NCBI RefSeq assembly: GCF_902686445.1
Contig: NW_025920104.1
Span: 7,254,001-7,318,000 of the forward strand
Source: Sciurus carolinensis
Lineage: Eukaryota; Chordata; Mammalia; Rodentia; Sciuridae
Length of the DNA: 64,000 nucleotides
Direction: 5' to 3'
Part shown: positions 34,548 to 44,365 of the stretch, one piece after another
Numbering within the stretch: the first letter of the stretch is position 1
Layout: each line of letters starts with the position of its first letter
Translations under genes and position numbers: made by a program
Notes under the pieces: model-generated
What the model saw: the letters and a program-made list of their open reading frames with translations, nothing else
Databases searched by the model: none
Told to the model about the DNA's origin: nothing

Positions 34548-34955
34548 ACTGCCTTAAAAATTACCATAGACTAGGTGGTTTAAACAACAGAAATTTATTT
34601 TCACACTCTTCTTGAGATTGGAAGTCCAAGATCAAGGTACATGGATGATGCGATTTCTGGTCAAGGGGGTCTCTTCCTGGATTGTAGATGGCTGCCTTCT
34701 CTGTGCTATCACATGGCAAAGAGAAAGCAAGTGAGCAAAAACACAAGCACTTGCAAGAGCGCATGTGCATGCAAAGGAGTGCTCTCTGCTGTCCCCTCTT
34801 AAAAGGACAGTAATCCCATTATTAAAACTTGATCTTCTTGATTTCATCTTACACACATTACTTTTCAAATGTTTCACCTCAAATTTCATCACATTGTAGT
34901 TAGGGTTTCAACATATAACATTTGGAGGAACATAGACATTAAATCATAGCAATCG
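34548..34955 (-). mobile_element. MLT1-type MaLR LTR
   Basis: Reverse-strand match to the MLT1 pattern: CATAGACTAGGTGGTTTAAA, CAACAGAAATTTATTTTCAC, GGAAGTCCAAGATCAAGGTA, TAGATGGCTGCCTTCTCTGT, GTTAGGGTTTCAACATATAA and GAGGAACATAGACATTAAAT. The AAATAAATTT stretch on the minus strand is the LTR poly(A) region. Confidence 0.8.
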
Positions 34956-37707
34956 CAAATCTCCATGGTTAAACCTAAAAAATGTATTGAAGGCCAAAAC
35001 AAGAGTTCCTAATTAGCAGGAACTTTTGGTTTTATCATTCTACCTTTAAGAGAACCTTAGAGTTCTCTGTGTTCATTCAGTAACTGGGTAAAAAGAAAGG
35101 AAGATCATACATGTGAGGTTTTATAGGCTATGTCTGAAAGTAATTCATTCACAATAATTCATTCACAAATCCAAAGCTAATTCCAAGGGAGACTGGAATA
35201 TTTATTTTGGTCATAGTAGTCAAGATAAGCTAGGTTATGTTATGGTAAAAAGCAACACCAAAATTTTCATTGCCTTCACAAACTTAAGTTTATTCTCACT
35301 TACAAAACTTTTCCAAACCAAGTCATCAGGGAACCTTTAATTATCATATAGTCACTGTTCCACAGTCAGATGGCTATCTTATTTCCAAAACCACTTTCTG
35401 GGTTGTTTCATTATCATCTCAAGAAAAGTGATCACTTCATAATTTGTGTGTAGCTATTGAATTAACTTCAAATTTGAGTCCAGTTCCTGGGTCATGCATA
35501 AAGGTTTATACAAATACAGAGAGTGATATGTTATAATTTCTAATTAAAGGGCTAGGTATGTAGCTTAGTGGTAGAGCACTTGCCTAGCATGGTAGAGATC
35601 TTGGGTTTGATCCCCAGTACTGTAAAACAAACAAACAAACAAACAGAATTTAAATTAGGTCTCAGTCCAGCTTATTTTGATCCAAAGACTTAAAAATTAT
35701 AGGACAATCTGTCTACATCCCACATACTCAATACACATAATGATAGAACAGGGACAAGATAACCCAAATAAATGCTAACATTCAGAAGGAGGAAGAATGG
35801 AAACACATAGTCATCTCTGGATCATAAAATCTTTCCATGTTTTAAAATTTCCCCTCCTTAGGGATAGAGAACATTCTGTGGTTAGGTCAATTAATTAGTT
35901 ATATGCAAACACTGCAGCAGTGGAAGGAAATTTGACTCCTAAAGAATCTATCCAATCTGCCACTCCCCTTTATCTCATTAGCCAATGGAAGTCAAATGGC
36001 TGTGCCTAAAGTCAAAATGAGAAGAGCAACAAACCATATGTCTGTAAGACAGTAAGGTGAGATATTTAGTGAATACCACAAATGATAACTATTGCTAACA
36101 CACTAGCCATGTGTCCAGGATGGAGATAAAATGGTTTGACAAGCCATGCATTAGACCATAGTAAAATAAATTGCAGTGGCTTAAGATACTAAAACATAAA
36201 AAATGAACAAATAAAATCAGTATGAAAATCATAAAAGTGAATGGTTAGGAGATCCAGAAAATAAATCAGATCCAAAGGAAAACAATCTATTTTCAAACTA
36301 TCACCTTAGCAGCGAACGCCTTCTTGGTTCTAGTCAGTGCAGATACGTGGGTGTGTGGGGGTAATCACAAGTAAGATCAGTGACTTTCTGAGAGTGCAGT
36401 TCTGAACAACATAAAGGTAATGAATGCAAATTAGTTACCCATTGAAATTACTTTCTCCGAACTCAGCAATTTTGGGAATGAACTTTAAGAATTTTTAAGT
36501 CTGTCAATTACTAGGGTGTGGTCTCCAAATAGCATTCATTCTTTGATTCATTGATTCACTGGTACAGTCATTGATGGCAGGTAATTGTGCTATTGCTGCT
36601 GAAAAGTTCAATAAGAAAAAAATTGCAAAGTAGCTACTGAATCTTGCAACATACAAACAGGGCAATAGCAATTTCTGTGCTGTGGGTTGAAGAATGAGTG
36701 GAAAACAAGAAAATGAAGACAGTAAGTAGGGGCCTCCAGGCATAAATTAATCATATTAGAAAGTAAATAGTTGTAACATAATTAAATTTAAACCTAATAT
36801 ATCAGAGTAAATGGAAAATTTACAAGTTCAAAATTTCATTACTTATATCTAGATGAAAATTAATTAACAGAAGATGATAGCATAGAACATAGAAAAGGGA
36901 GGCCAAAGTCCAGGAATCTAGTGCCATTACATTAGTCCATTAGACTCAGAGGGAGAACTCTTTCCATCAGTGAGAGCTGACAGGTGAAAGACAAGGAGAA
37001 TACTTCAGATTTTACTGTTGCCTGTGCAAAACTTCCCCAAGACTATCCATCTCTCTTTGACTTCCTGCCTACTAAACAAGCTTCTTACCTACAAATCAGT
37101 GTTCTAAAGCGACTTGATATCCAGAGAGAATGGGAGAAATAGGGGGAAAGGAAGAAGCAGAAAGGATTTTTGATAGAAAGTGGTAGCAGAAGGGTTGCAG
37201 ATTTCAAATCCAAAGAATTACTTTGGAGATAAAAAGGCTTTTGTTTTTTGTTTCTGTTTTTTCCCCTCTAAGAGGCAAGTAAATGAAAATAATATATACC
37301 AGACTCAGCAAAATTTGTAGTAATTGACAGTAAGATACCCTACTAGGAGGTCCAGGAGATAGTATGTTGTCCTAAGCTTAAAAAGTGTATAATTTCTGGA
37401 AGTTCTGCTTAAGTTTTGTGAAGAGGCAGTAAAATTAAAAGGAGGATACCAGTTTCAAAGAACTAGAAGTAGTTGTGATAAGGAATAGGAGCAAATTTGT
37501 TAATTCCAATCTTAAATTTTGAAAAAAATCCCTTTTTTCTCTTTTTTATCACATAAAAATTACAAGGTCATATTTATTTGGTCAGTGGATCATCTAACTC
37601 TAATTTCTTTGTATACTGGTACAAAGAAATATTTTATAGGATAACATAATTTTCTTAAAGCAAGAATTAAAACCCAAATTTGTTAATTTATCTTATCTAT
37701 TACAGAT
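34956..37707. other. Intergenic, mostly unassigned
   Basis: A fragment at about 35220-35480 (GATAAGCTAGGTTATGTTAT, TTCATTGCCTTCACAAACTT) looks like an old LTR-type repeat of unidentified family. An ID SINE follows at 35549-35645. The rest, including 35650-37707, shows no gene and no repeat I can name. Confidence 0.6.
35549..35645 (+). mobile_element. ID SINE with (AAAC)n tail
   Basis: GGCTAGGTATGTAGCTTAGT, GAGCACTTGCCTAGCATGG and GGGTTTGATCCCCAGTACTG, then AAACAAACAAACAAAC. Confidence 0.9.
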
Positions 37708-37905
37708 CAGTGGGGCATGGTGGCACTTGCCTATAATCCCAGCAACTCGGGAAGATGAGGCAGGAGGATCACAAGTTCAGAGCCAGTCCCAGAAATTTAG
37801 CAAGACCCTGTCTTAAAATAAAAACCAAAAAGGACTGTGATGTAGTTCAGTGGTAAAGTGCAGCTGGGTTCAATCCCCAGTACAAAACAAAACAAAAGGA
37901 AAAAC
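37708..37905 (+). mobile_element. Dimeric SINE
   Basis: GGGGCATGGTGGCACTTGCC, TATAATCCCAGCAACTCGGG, GAGGCAGGAGGATCACAAG and CAAGACCCTGTCTTAAAATA, then the ID tail GTGATGTAGTTCAGTGG and GGGTTCAATCCCCAGTAC. Confidence 0.9.
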
Positions 37906-38078
37906 AATCTATTACAGAGCAGTCGTCTATGCATTCATGTCAGTTTTCTTAAATAAACTTCGATCCTTATCTTAGTAATAGTCACTGTAGTTTTTAGACA
38001 ACTTCACTGAGATTTGCTTCCCATACAATTCATACACTTGGGTAGGACTCAATGGTGTTTTTTTGTATTTATAGATAT

Positions 38079-38646
38079 TGTTATGGGGCACAACTTAAGA
38101 ATAGATTGATCACCACTGAGAAGTCCAAATTTGAGAGTCTTTATTAAGCCAGCCAGCTGACTGTCTCACACAATGCCCCAAAAAATGGCTATTGGGAGAA
38201 CAGTCCTGACCATAGGTTTGTAGGGGTTTTTATACCAAAAATATCATCAATCATAAGTGTCTGTTGCTATGATTCAAAATTACAAACTAACATTATGAGA
38301 TCATCAACAGTGGGAGAAGTTGGTCAAAATGACCCTTACCTAGGTACAAACTAAAGAATGGTCACTAAACATCTGCACAGTCACTCTTCACATGATACAT
38401 TGTTTAGGAGCAATAGGAATCAAAAGAGAACAATTTTTCTTTACATAGGAATTGTCATTTTGTATTGTTAAACATGTCACACTAAGTAACTGATGATGGG
38501 TACAGAGGTGGGGGTGTTCCCATGGGAGAAGCTTATTCATACGTAACATGGAGTCTCAGAGCAAAATGGAGTCTATTTAGTCATTTCCCTTATAGTCTGG
38601 CCTATAACATTCTCATGGAGTCAGATCTGTCTGTCAGTCCATCACA
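38079..38646 (-). mobile_element. Solo LTR of an ERV1-like endogenous retrovirus
   Basis: A 568-bp segment bounded by TG (38079) and CA (38646) and flanked by ATAT at 38075-38078 and 38647-38650, a 4-bp duplication typical of class I ERVs. On the minus strand it starts TGTGATGGACTGAC and contains AATAAA near the end (GGCTTAATAAAGACTC), ending GCCCCATAACA. The host L1 text is continuous across it. No internal retroviral genes remain. The family name is not assigned. Confidence 0.75.
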
Positions 38647-39161
38647 ATATGTTCAGTCATCACCATAGTCAACTTTAAAACGTTCTTATTGCCTCACAAA
38701 ACCCTGTACCTCTCAGTAATGCTCTCCTTAACTCTGTAGTCCTTAGCGACCACTGACTTACTTTCTGTACCTATAGATTTGCCTGTTCTGATCTTTTGCA
38801 TGGATGAAATCATATTAATACATAAATTTCTGTTATCAACTCTTTTTATCTACTATATTTTTGAGATTGATCTAAACTGTATCATGTGGTAGTACTTTAT
38901 TTCTGTTTCTGTCCAACTAATATTTCATTGTATGAGTGTATCCTATTTTGCTATGCATTGATCCATTGATGGACATTTGTATTGTTTCCATTCTTTGGCT
39001 ACATATTTTTGTGTTGGTGTACATTTTCACTTCCCTTAGTATGTATCTAGAAGTAGAACTGCTGGGTCATAAAGTAACTTTATGTTTAAACTTTGGATGA
39101 ATTGTCAAACTGTTTACAAAGGTGGCTCTGCCATTTTACATTCCTACCAGCACTGAGAGTA

Positions 39162-39488
39162 CAGTTGGCTTTCTGTCTGTGTGTTTTGGATATGTTTAGA
39201 TTCAACCAAGTACTGGAAAAAGGTATTTGGAAAAAAAAATTGTACTGTGGTGAACATATACAGACATTTTTCCTTGTCGGCATTCCCTGAATAATACAAT
39301 AAAACAACTATGTAGAATTTACATTGAAGAAGGCATTCTGAGTAATCTAGAGATGATTTAAAGTACACAAGAGGATGTGCATAGATTATGTGGAAATACT
39401 TCATCACTTTGTATTTGTATTTGTAAGGCAGCTGAGCATTCATGGATGTTGGTTATTCCTGGGTGTTCCAGATACTAAGGGACAATTG
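39162..39488 (+). mobile_element. MER2/Tigger-like DNA transposon remnant
   Basis: Begins CAGTTGGCTTTCTGTCTG after a TA and contains GATTCAACCAAG, TGAACATATACAGACATTTT, AATACAATAAAACAACTATG and AATCTAGAGATGATTTAAAG, then GAGGATGTGCATAG. It ends near GGGACAATTG. This is the pattern of the short Tigger-related elements with TA target sites. The host L1 resumes at about 39489. Confidence 0.7.
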
Positions 39489-39627
39489 CTTTCTGATTTC
39501 TCTAGTTTTTTGTTCATGTGTATATCTTCCTTAGAGAAATGTCTCTTCAGATCATCTCTTCATTTTTGATTGGGTTGTCTTTTCATTTTTAATTTCTGAG
39601 AAATTTTTGTGTATTTTCAATGTAAGT

Positions 39628-40048
39628 TGTTATGGTTTGGCTGTGAGGTGTCCCCCAAGAGCTCACATGTGAGACAATGCAAGAAGGTTCATAGGAGAGA
39701 GTCTTTACCCAATCAATGAATTAATCCCTGATTGGATTAACTGAGTTGTAACTGGAGGCAGGTGGGGTGTGGCTGTAGGAAATGATTCTTTGGGATGTGT
39801 CTCTGGGTTATATATTTTGTATCTGAAGAGTGGAGTCTCTCTCTGCTTCCTTATCACCATATGAGCTGCTTCCCTCGGTCATACTCTTCCACCTTGATGT
39901 TCTGCCTCATCTCGAGCTCTGAGGAATGGAGCCAGCTTTCTATGGACTAAGACCTCTGAAACTGTGAGTGCTCTAATAAAATTTTTATCCTCTAAAATTG
40001 TTATGGTTGGGTCTTTCAGTCACAGCAGCAAAAAAGCTTACTAAACTA
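39628..40048 (+). mobile_element. MaLR-type solo LTR
   Basis: Begins TGTTATGGTTTGGCTGTGAG and contains GTGTCCCCCAAGAGCTCACA, ATTGGATTAACTGAGTTGTA, GGTATATA-like GGGTTATATATTTTGTATC and GAGTGGAGTCTCTCTCTGCT. The poly(A) signal is in TCTAATAAAATTTTTATCC, followed by a CACAGCAGC 3' end. Flanks AAGT and TGAGT may be a mutated short target duplication. Confidence 0.8.
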
Positions 40049-40400
40049 TGAGTTCATTATCAGATATACAAATATTTTCTTCCATTGTGGGAGGTGTGTT
40101 TTCACTTTTTGGTGATTTCCTTTGAAGAACAAAAGATTGTAACCTTGATGAAATCCAATTTGTATTTTTTCTTTCATTGTTCATGACTCTGGTGTCATAT
40201 CTAGGAATTCTTTGCCAAGTCCAAGGTCATAGATATTTACCCCCTTTGGGTTTTTTGTCTGCTTGTTTGTTTATTTTTGTAGTTTCTTCTCTTACATTTA
40301 GGTTTCAGATTCATTTTGAGTTAATTTTAGTATCTATCTCCAGGTAAGGATATTTTGATTGCCTCTTATTCATCCTGTTGTTGAGCTAGGGATCTCTTAC

Positions 40401-40563
40401 CCTGAATATTATGAGATGAATAAATATGTGATACCTGACACTAGGTGGTAAAATAAAATAGAAGTATTAACTGCATTTGCAGACCTAAAGGATAACATAG
40501 CATGCCCTGCAGGGCACATAGGAACAGAACCTAGGAACAGAAAGAACAAGCAGGGGCATGGGA
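40401..40563. other. Contig end before gap
   Basis: Unassigned sequence running into the N block. Apparent reverse frames crossing the Ns are artefacts. Confidence 0.6.
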
Positions 40564-40663
40564 NNNNNNNNNNNNNNNNNNNNNNNNNNNNNNNNNNNNN
40601 NNNNNNNNNNNNNNNNNNNNNNNNNNNNNNNNNNNNNNNNNNNNNNNNNNNNNNNNNNNNNNN
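40564..40663. other. Assembly gap (exactly 100 N)
   Basis: A run of exactly 100 undetermined bases, the usual placeholder for a gap of unknown size. It lies 598 bp before the first visible exon of ASZ1 copy 2, so order, distance and continuity across it are not proven by the sequence. Confidence 0.95.
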
Positions 40664-41260
40664 GCATCCTGCCCCATTCTCAGCAGTGATATATCTGTGT
40701 TGCCTTTATAATACAGATAGAATGATGTTAATCCCTGGATCACAAATATAGTTGTATTTCATAACAGGGCTTTCATAATCTAACCTAAACCTATCTTTTT
40801 AGCTTCATGTTTTATCTGGTCACCCATGGGTAAATTTTGTGTTGAAGAGAAAGTTAGGATATCTTAGGGAAATATGTGGTATTTGCAATCTTAGATATGG
40901 CCCAAGTGTAATATTCTAATTTAAAAGACATATTCCCTCTCTGAATCCTATCCCAACTCCCCTAAGAGAAAGAAGTGGCATAGAAAATCCTATTATACTA
41001 TAAACTGTTTATATTATATTGATAAGTCAGATCAAGTCTCAGAACATAGGGACATATAGTGAAAGTTAAGTTTGCAAGTTCATCAGTCACAATATTACTC
41101 TTTTTCTAAGACCATTATTACCAAGGAAACCTTATAGAATAAACTATATTTTGTATGTCTCTATGCGTATGTATGTTACACACACTGCAGTGAGTGTTTT
41201 TATTGTTGTTGTTTTGTACTTGATGGTGGGACTTTTAAAAACTTGTTTTTGTGTTGACAG
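40664..41260. other. Sequence upstream of ASZ1 copy 2 exon 3
   Basis: Presumed intron 2 of copy 2. No exon 1 or 2 sequence and no promoter-like CpG stretch is seen. Repeats are not recognisable. Confidence 0.6.
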
Positions 41261-41383
41261 GCATTAGTGTGCATTCCAACTTTCGATATGGATGGACCCC
41301 TCTGATGTATGCTGCTAGCGTTGCCAATGTAGAGATGGTTCGGCTCCTTTTGGACAGAGGTGCTAATGCAAGCTTTGATAAGG
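41261..41383 (+). CDS. ASZ1: ASZ1 copy 2 exon 3 (ankyrin repeats)
   Basis: A 123-bp exon between acceptor GTTGACAG and donor GTAAGA. Two leading bases complete a codon from exon 2, then [20 protein letters not shown] and [20 protein letters not shown] follow, ending with one base of the next codon. The TPLMYAA and LLLDRGA texts are classic ankyrin-repeat signatures, and the whole follows mammalian ASZ1. Confidence 0.95.
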
Positions 41384-41849
41384 GTAAGATGTTTGAGAAA
41401 ACTTAACTGGTTATGTCTGCTGTGATTCTTTTAATCTCAAACAGCAGTTAGGCATGGAGAAAAAAGTTAAAGCAGTTTGGAAAATAACCTATTAGTTGAA
41501 TTGTATAAATAATCTGCACAATCAAATTAGAAGCCTAATTCAAAAAACTCCTTGCACAAAGGTAGATTCTAGATATGTATTCATTATAGCATATAGTTAT
41601 GTACTTGTGACTTCTATAATAGATTTGACAATTTTTGAAGAAAAAATATGTTGAAAAAAATCAAAAGACTGAAATTGTAAACTCAAGTTTGAATTATATC
41701 ATGCAAAGTTTTTTCAAAGTAGTTTATTTTAATATGTTTATTTCTGTTTTTGTTAGTAAATGATTTCCACTCAATAGTATTTTGAATGTTCTTAAAGAAC
41801 AAAAGTATATATTTTCAAATCCAGTTTGTTACATTGATTTAGCAAATCC

Positions 41850-42040
41850 CTTTTTTTTTTTTTTTTTGCAGTCCTGGCAATTAAAGCCAGAGTGCTGTAC
41901 CACTAAGCTACATTCTCAGTCCTTTATATTGTTTTATTTTGTGACAAAGTGTCACCTAGGTTCCAAGGCTGGCCTCAAACTTGAGATCCTCTTGTCTCAA
42001 CCTGCAAGTCACTGGGATTATACACATGTGTACCTGGTTT
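41850..42040 (-). mobile_element. Dimeric SINE
   Basis: Poly(T), then GCAGTCCTGGCAATTAAAGC, GTACCACTAAGCTACATTCT, GTGACAAAGTGTCACCTAGG, CAAGGCTGGCCTCAAACTTG and ACTGGGATTATACACATGTG. Confidence 0.85.
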
Positions 42041-43104
42041 AACTTGTTTTTAGTAGGTAGTTGAAGTCACTTCATGATTAAGGTATAGGTGTTATTTTAG
42101 AGTTAACTTTCACATTCTTTTTTTGTATGTACATTAGGAACTTGTAAAACCCTCCCTGGGTTTTTTTTTTATTTTCAAAAATTTCTCTTATTTTCACATT
42201 TAAGAAGATTTTTCATTTTGTTGTTTAAGAATGTCATTCAATGAAATCTATATTCAAGAATGGCAATTTTGAAAGGATAGAAAGTATTCTGCTCAAAAAC
42301 TTCTTTTTCTGCTTCTCCTTGTAATTGGAGGAATACTTCCAGTTTTAAAACTCTTCAGACTTTTCTTAGAATGTACACATAAATGTTTTTATGTGTCTTT
42401 GATAGCACAAGTCAGGTAAAGAGGGTAGGTATTAATTTCATACTTATAATTTAGATCCAATGAGATATTAATACATCACTGAACTCAGTTTTTTAGTCAC
42501 AGAGCTGGGAGTAGAATTTTATACTCTGTAGTGAACCACTAATATAAACTATGGCTATAGTGATCTTTTGAATATCTGGATTCTTAATTGAGAAATTGCT
42601 TTTGCTTTTTTTCTGTCTACCCTCTTCCCCATTGATACCATAGGCACTAAGGGAAGAATAGTTTCAGGGAACAGGGTGAGTTTAGAGAGATTAAGTAGAA
42701 CAGGACTGAAAAGGAAACAATGAATGTGGCCATTATATCAGTTTTATTAGGAAGTATATAAGATAGATTTCAAGAGCTGTCAGATGGGTGAGAAGTAAAG
42801 TGAAAGCAGAGAGTACAGCTCATTTTCCAATCATAAGTTGAGCAAAGAAAATTTAATCTACCAAAAACTGTTCATATTCAGGCAATGTGGCAGAGTCATG
42901 TGCTTCACCACTTCATTGTCTTGAGGAAAGGAAATAGGGGAAGTAAGTTAAGAAGTACATTTTACATATAATATGAAAAGGTAAGGGATCCATCCCTGAT
43001 CTCATGTTTTGGTGACTTAATCTTATGAGTGAGATTTTAGGAGATTTTGTAGAATTCTAGAGTGCAAAAAATATATAGAATATTTTAAAGGTAAGGAAGT
43101 CAAT

Positions 43105-43110
43105 TAGATA
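43105..43110. repeat. 6-bp target-site duplication (left)
   Basis: TAGATA, repeated exactly at 43488-43493 on the other side of the LTR. Confidence 0.85.
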
Positions 43111-43487
43111 TGTTGGGACTAATGACACATTAATTAACTCAGGATGACTCCTTACTTCCCTGGAGAGTGAGCAAGATCAAGGCCTCAAACGCAGTTTCAA
43201 AAGTTAATGATGATAAATCTGGCCACTATCAGGGATTGGTTAACAACAGTTCCGTGAACATGATCAGCTCGTGCTTGCTAGCCTTCACCCTACATAAAAG
43301 CTGTGTGACTTCCTCAGTAAATGAGTTCCTGCTGTGACTGGTCTCACTGACGGGTCTGATTGTCCTCTGCCCGGAGGGCTGGGTGCAGCGGTCAGTCAGC
43401 CCTACCTTTCCTGGTCTGGCCTTGTTGGGGAGTACCCCCTTCCCTTGCTGCTGGTCGAGAAGAGCAAGGGGGCTAAAGACCCCGACA
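43111..43487 (+). mobile_element. Solo LTR, class II (ERVK-like), 50 bp before exon 4
   Basis: A 377-bp segment starting TGTTGGGACTAATGACAC and ending AAAGACCCCGACA. It has TG..CA ends with short inverted termini (TGTTGGG/CCCCGACA) and is flanked by a perfect 6-bp duplication TAGATA, the length typical of class II (beta-like) ERVs. Inside are a TATA-like box (CTACATAAAAGCTGTGTGAC) and a GC-rich downstream half, much richer than its surroundings. No internal retroviral sequence remains. The + orientation matches the gene. Confidence 0.85.
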
Positions 43488-43493
43488 TAGATA
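43488..43493. repeat. 6-bp target-site duplication (right)
   Basis: TAGATA directly after the CA end of the LTR. Confidence 0.85.
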
Positions 43494-43537
43494 TACTTTC
43501 TAAAGTATGAGGATTTTTTCTTGCTTGGTTATTGTAG

Positions 43538-43649
43538 ATAAGCAGACTGTTTTGATGACTGCATGTTCTGCTTGTGGCTCTGAAGAACAGATCTTGAAGT
43601 GTGTAGAGCTCCTGCTTTCAAGAAACGCTGATCCAAATGTAACTTGTAG
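43538..43649 (+). CDS. ASZ1: ASZ1 copy 2 exon 4 (ankyrin repeat)
   Basis: A 112-bp exon after acceptor TTATTGTAG (polypyrimidine run TTTTTTCTTGCTTGG just upstream) and before donor GTAAGA. It encodes [18 protein letters not shown] then [20 protein letters not shown] with split codons at both ends. It matches the third ankyrin unit of ASZ1. An LTR ends only 50 bp upstream. Confidence 0.95.
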
Positions 43650-44184
43650 GTAAGAGCCTTACTGTTGGTTCACCGTGTTGAAGATACTTTTATCATTCTG
43701 TTAAACACTTCATAATATGAATTTTTAAAAATCATAAACAGTATTTGTTTACTTGGCCAAATACTTGATGTATGAAATTAGGTCATAAGTTCCTAGTTCC
43801 AATTATATATAAGTACCAAGAGAAGTTGACCTTTCAACTTTTACTTTTAAGAGGAATATTATAGACATTTGGACAGAAAACGAAAAGAGTACATCAAACA
43901 AAGATTTTCTGTGAATACCCTCAAAAGAATATGATGATTGAACTATAGAAGTAAAATCTATTAAGTACTTTCTCTGTGTAACAAGTTTTACACAAATATG
44001 AGAACATATCCAAAGGTTTCTATTTGCCTAAGACTTTAGCAATTAATTATACATAGAAAAACAAACAACAAATGTATCTTGCATCTGTTGAAATATCTAT
44101 AATAATAAAAATGAATACTTTATATGTCTTTAGATAATTCCCAGATGAAAAAGATTTTGTTCTAACTGGAATGATTTCAAGGGT

Positions 44185-44365
44185 GGTCTGTTCTGCTGCC
44201 CAGGGGCCATTTGGCAACATCTAAAAGGATTTTTGATTGTCACACCTTTAAGACATTATTAGCATTTAGTGGATTAGGCCAAAGGGGCTGTTTAATCTTC
44301 TATAGTGTGTGGGACAGCCCTCCAAAGAACGAAACCCAAAATGATGAGTTGAGAAATCCTGATTT
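44185..44365 (+). mobile_element. MER5A-like hAT DNA transposon
   Basis: GCCCAGGGGCCATTTGGCAA, CATCTAAAAGGATTTTTGAT, TGTCACACC, GTGTGGGACAGCCCTCC and AAAATGATGAGTTGAGAAAT follow the MER5A consensus in order. Confidence 0.75.

Larger units (their letters stand above)
37985..40400 (-). mobile_element. Ancient L1 split by three later insertions
   Basis: Reverse-strand old L1 seen in four pieces: about 37985-38078, 38651-39161, 39489-39627 and 40049-40400. Landmarks are TTCACTGAGATTTGCTTCCC, CAGTCATCACCATAGTCAAC, CATTGATGGACATTTGTATT, AACTGCTGGGTCATAAAG, ATTGGGTTGTCTTTTCAT and CATTATCAGATATACAAATA. The pieces read on from each other once the insertions are removed, which gives the insertion order. 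Confidence 0.8.
41384..43110 (+). other. Intron 3 of ASZ1 copy 2 (left of LTR)
   Basis: Contains one reverse dimeric SINE (about 41850-42040) after a poly(T). The remainder (42041-43110) is unassigned AT-rich DNA without a gene. Confidence 0.8.

Noticed and set aside
40485..40743. Reverse-strand open frames spanning the N block
   Set aside because: They exist only because the Ns hide stop codons.
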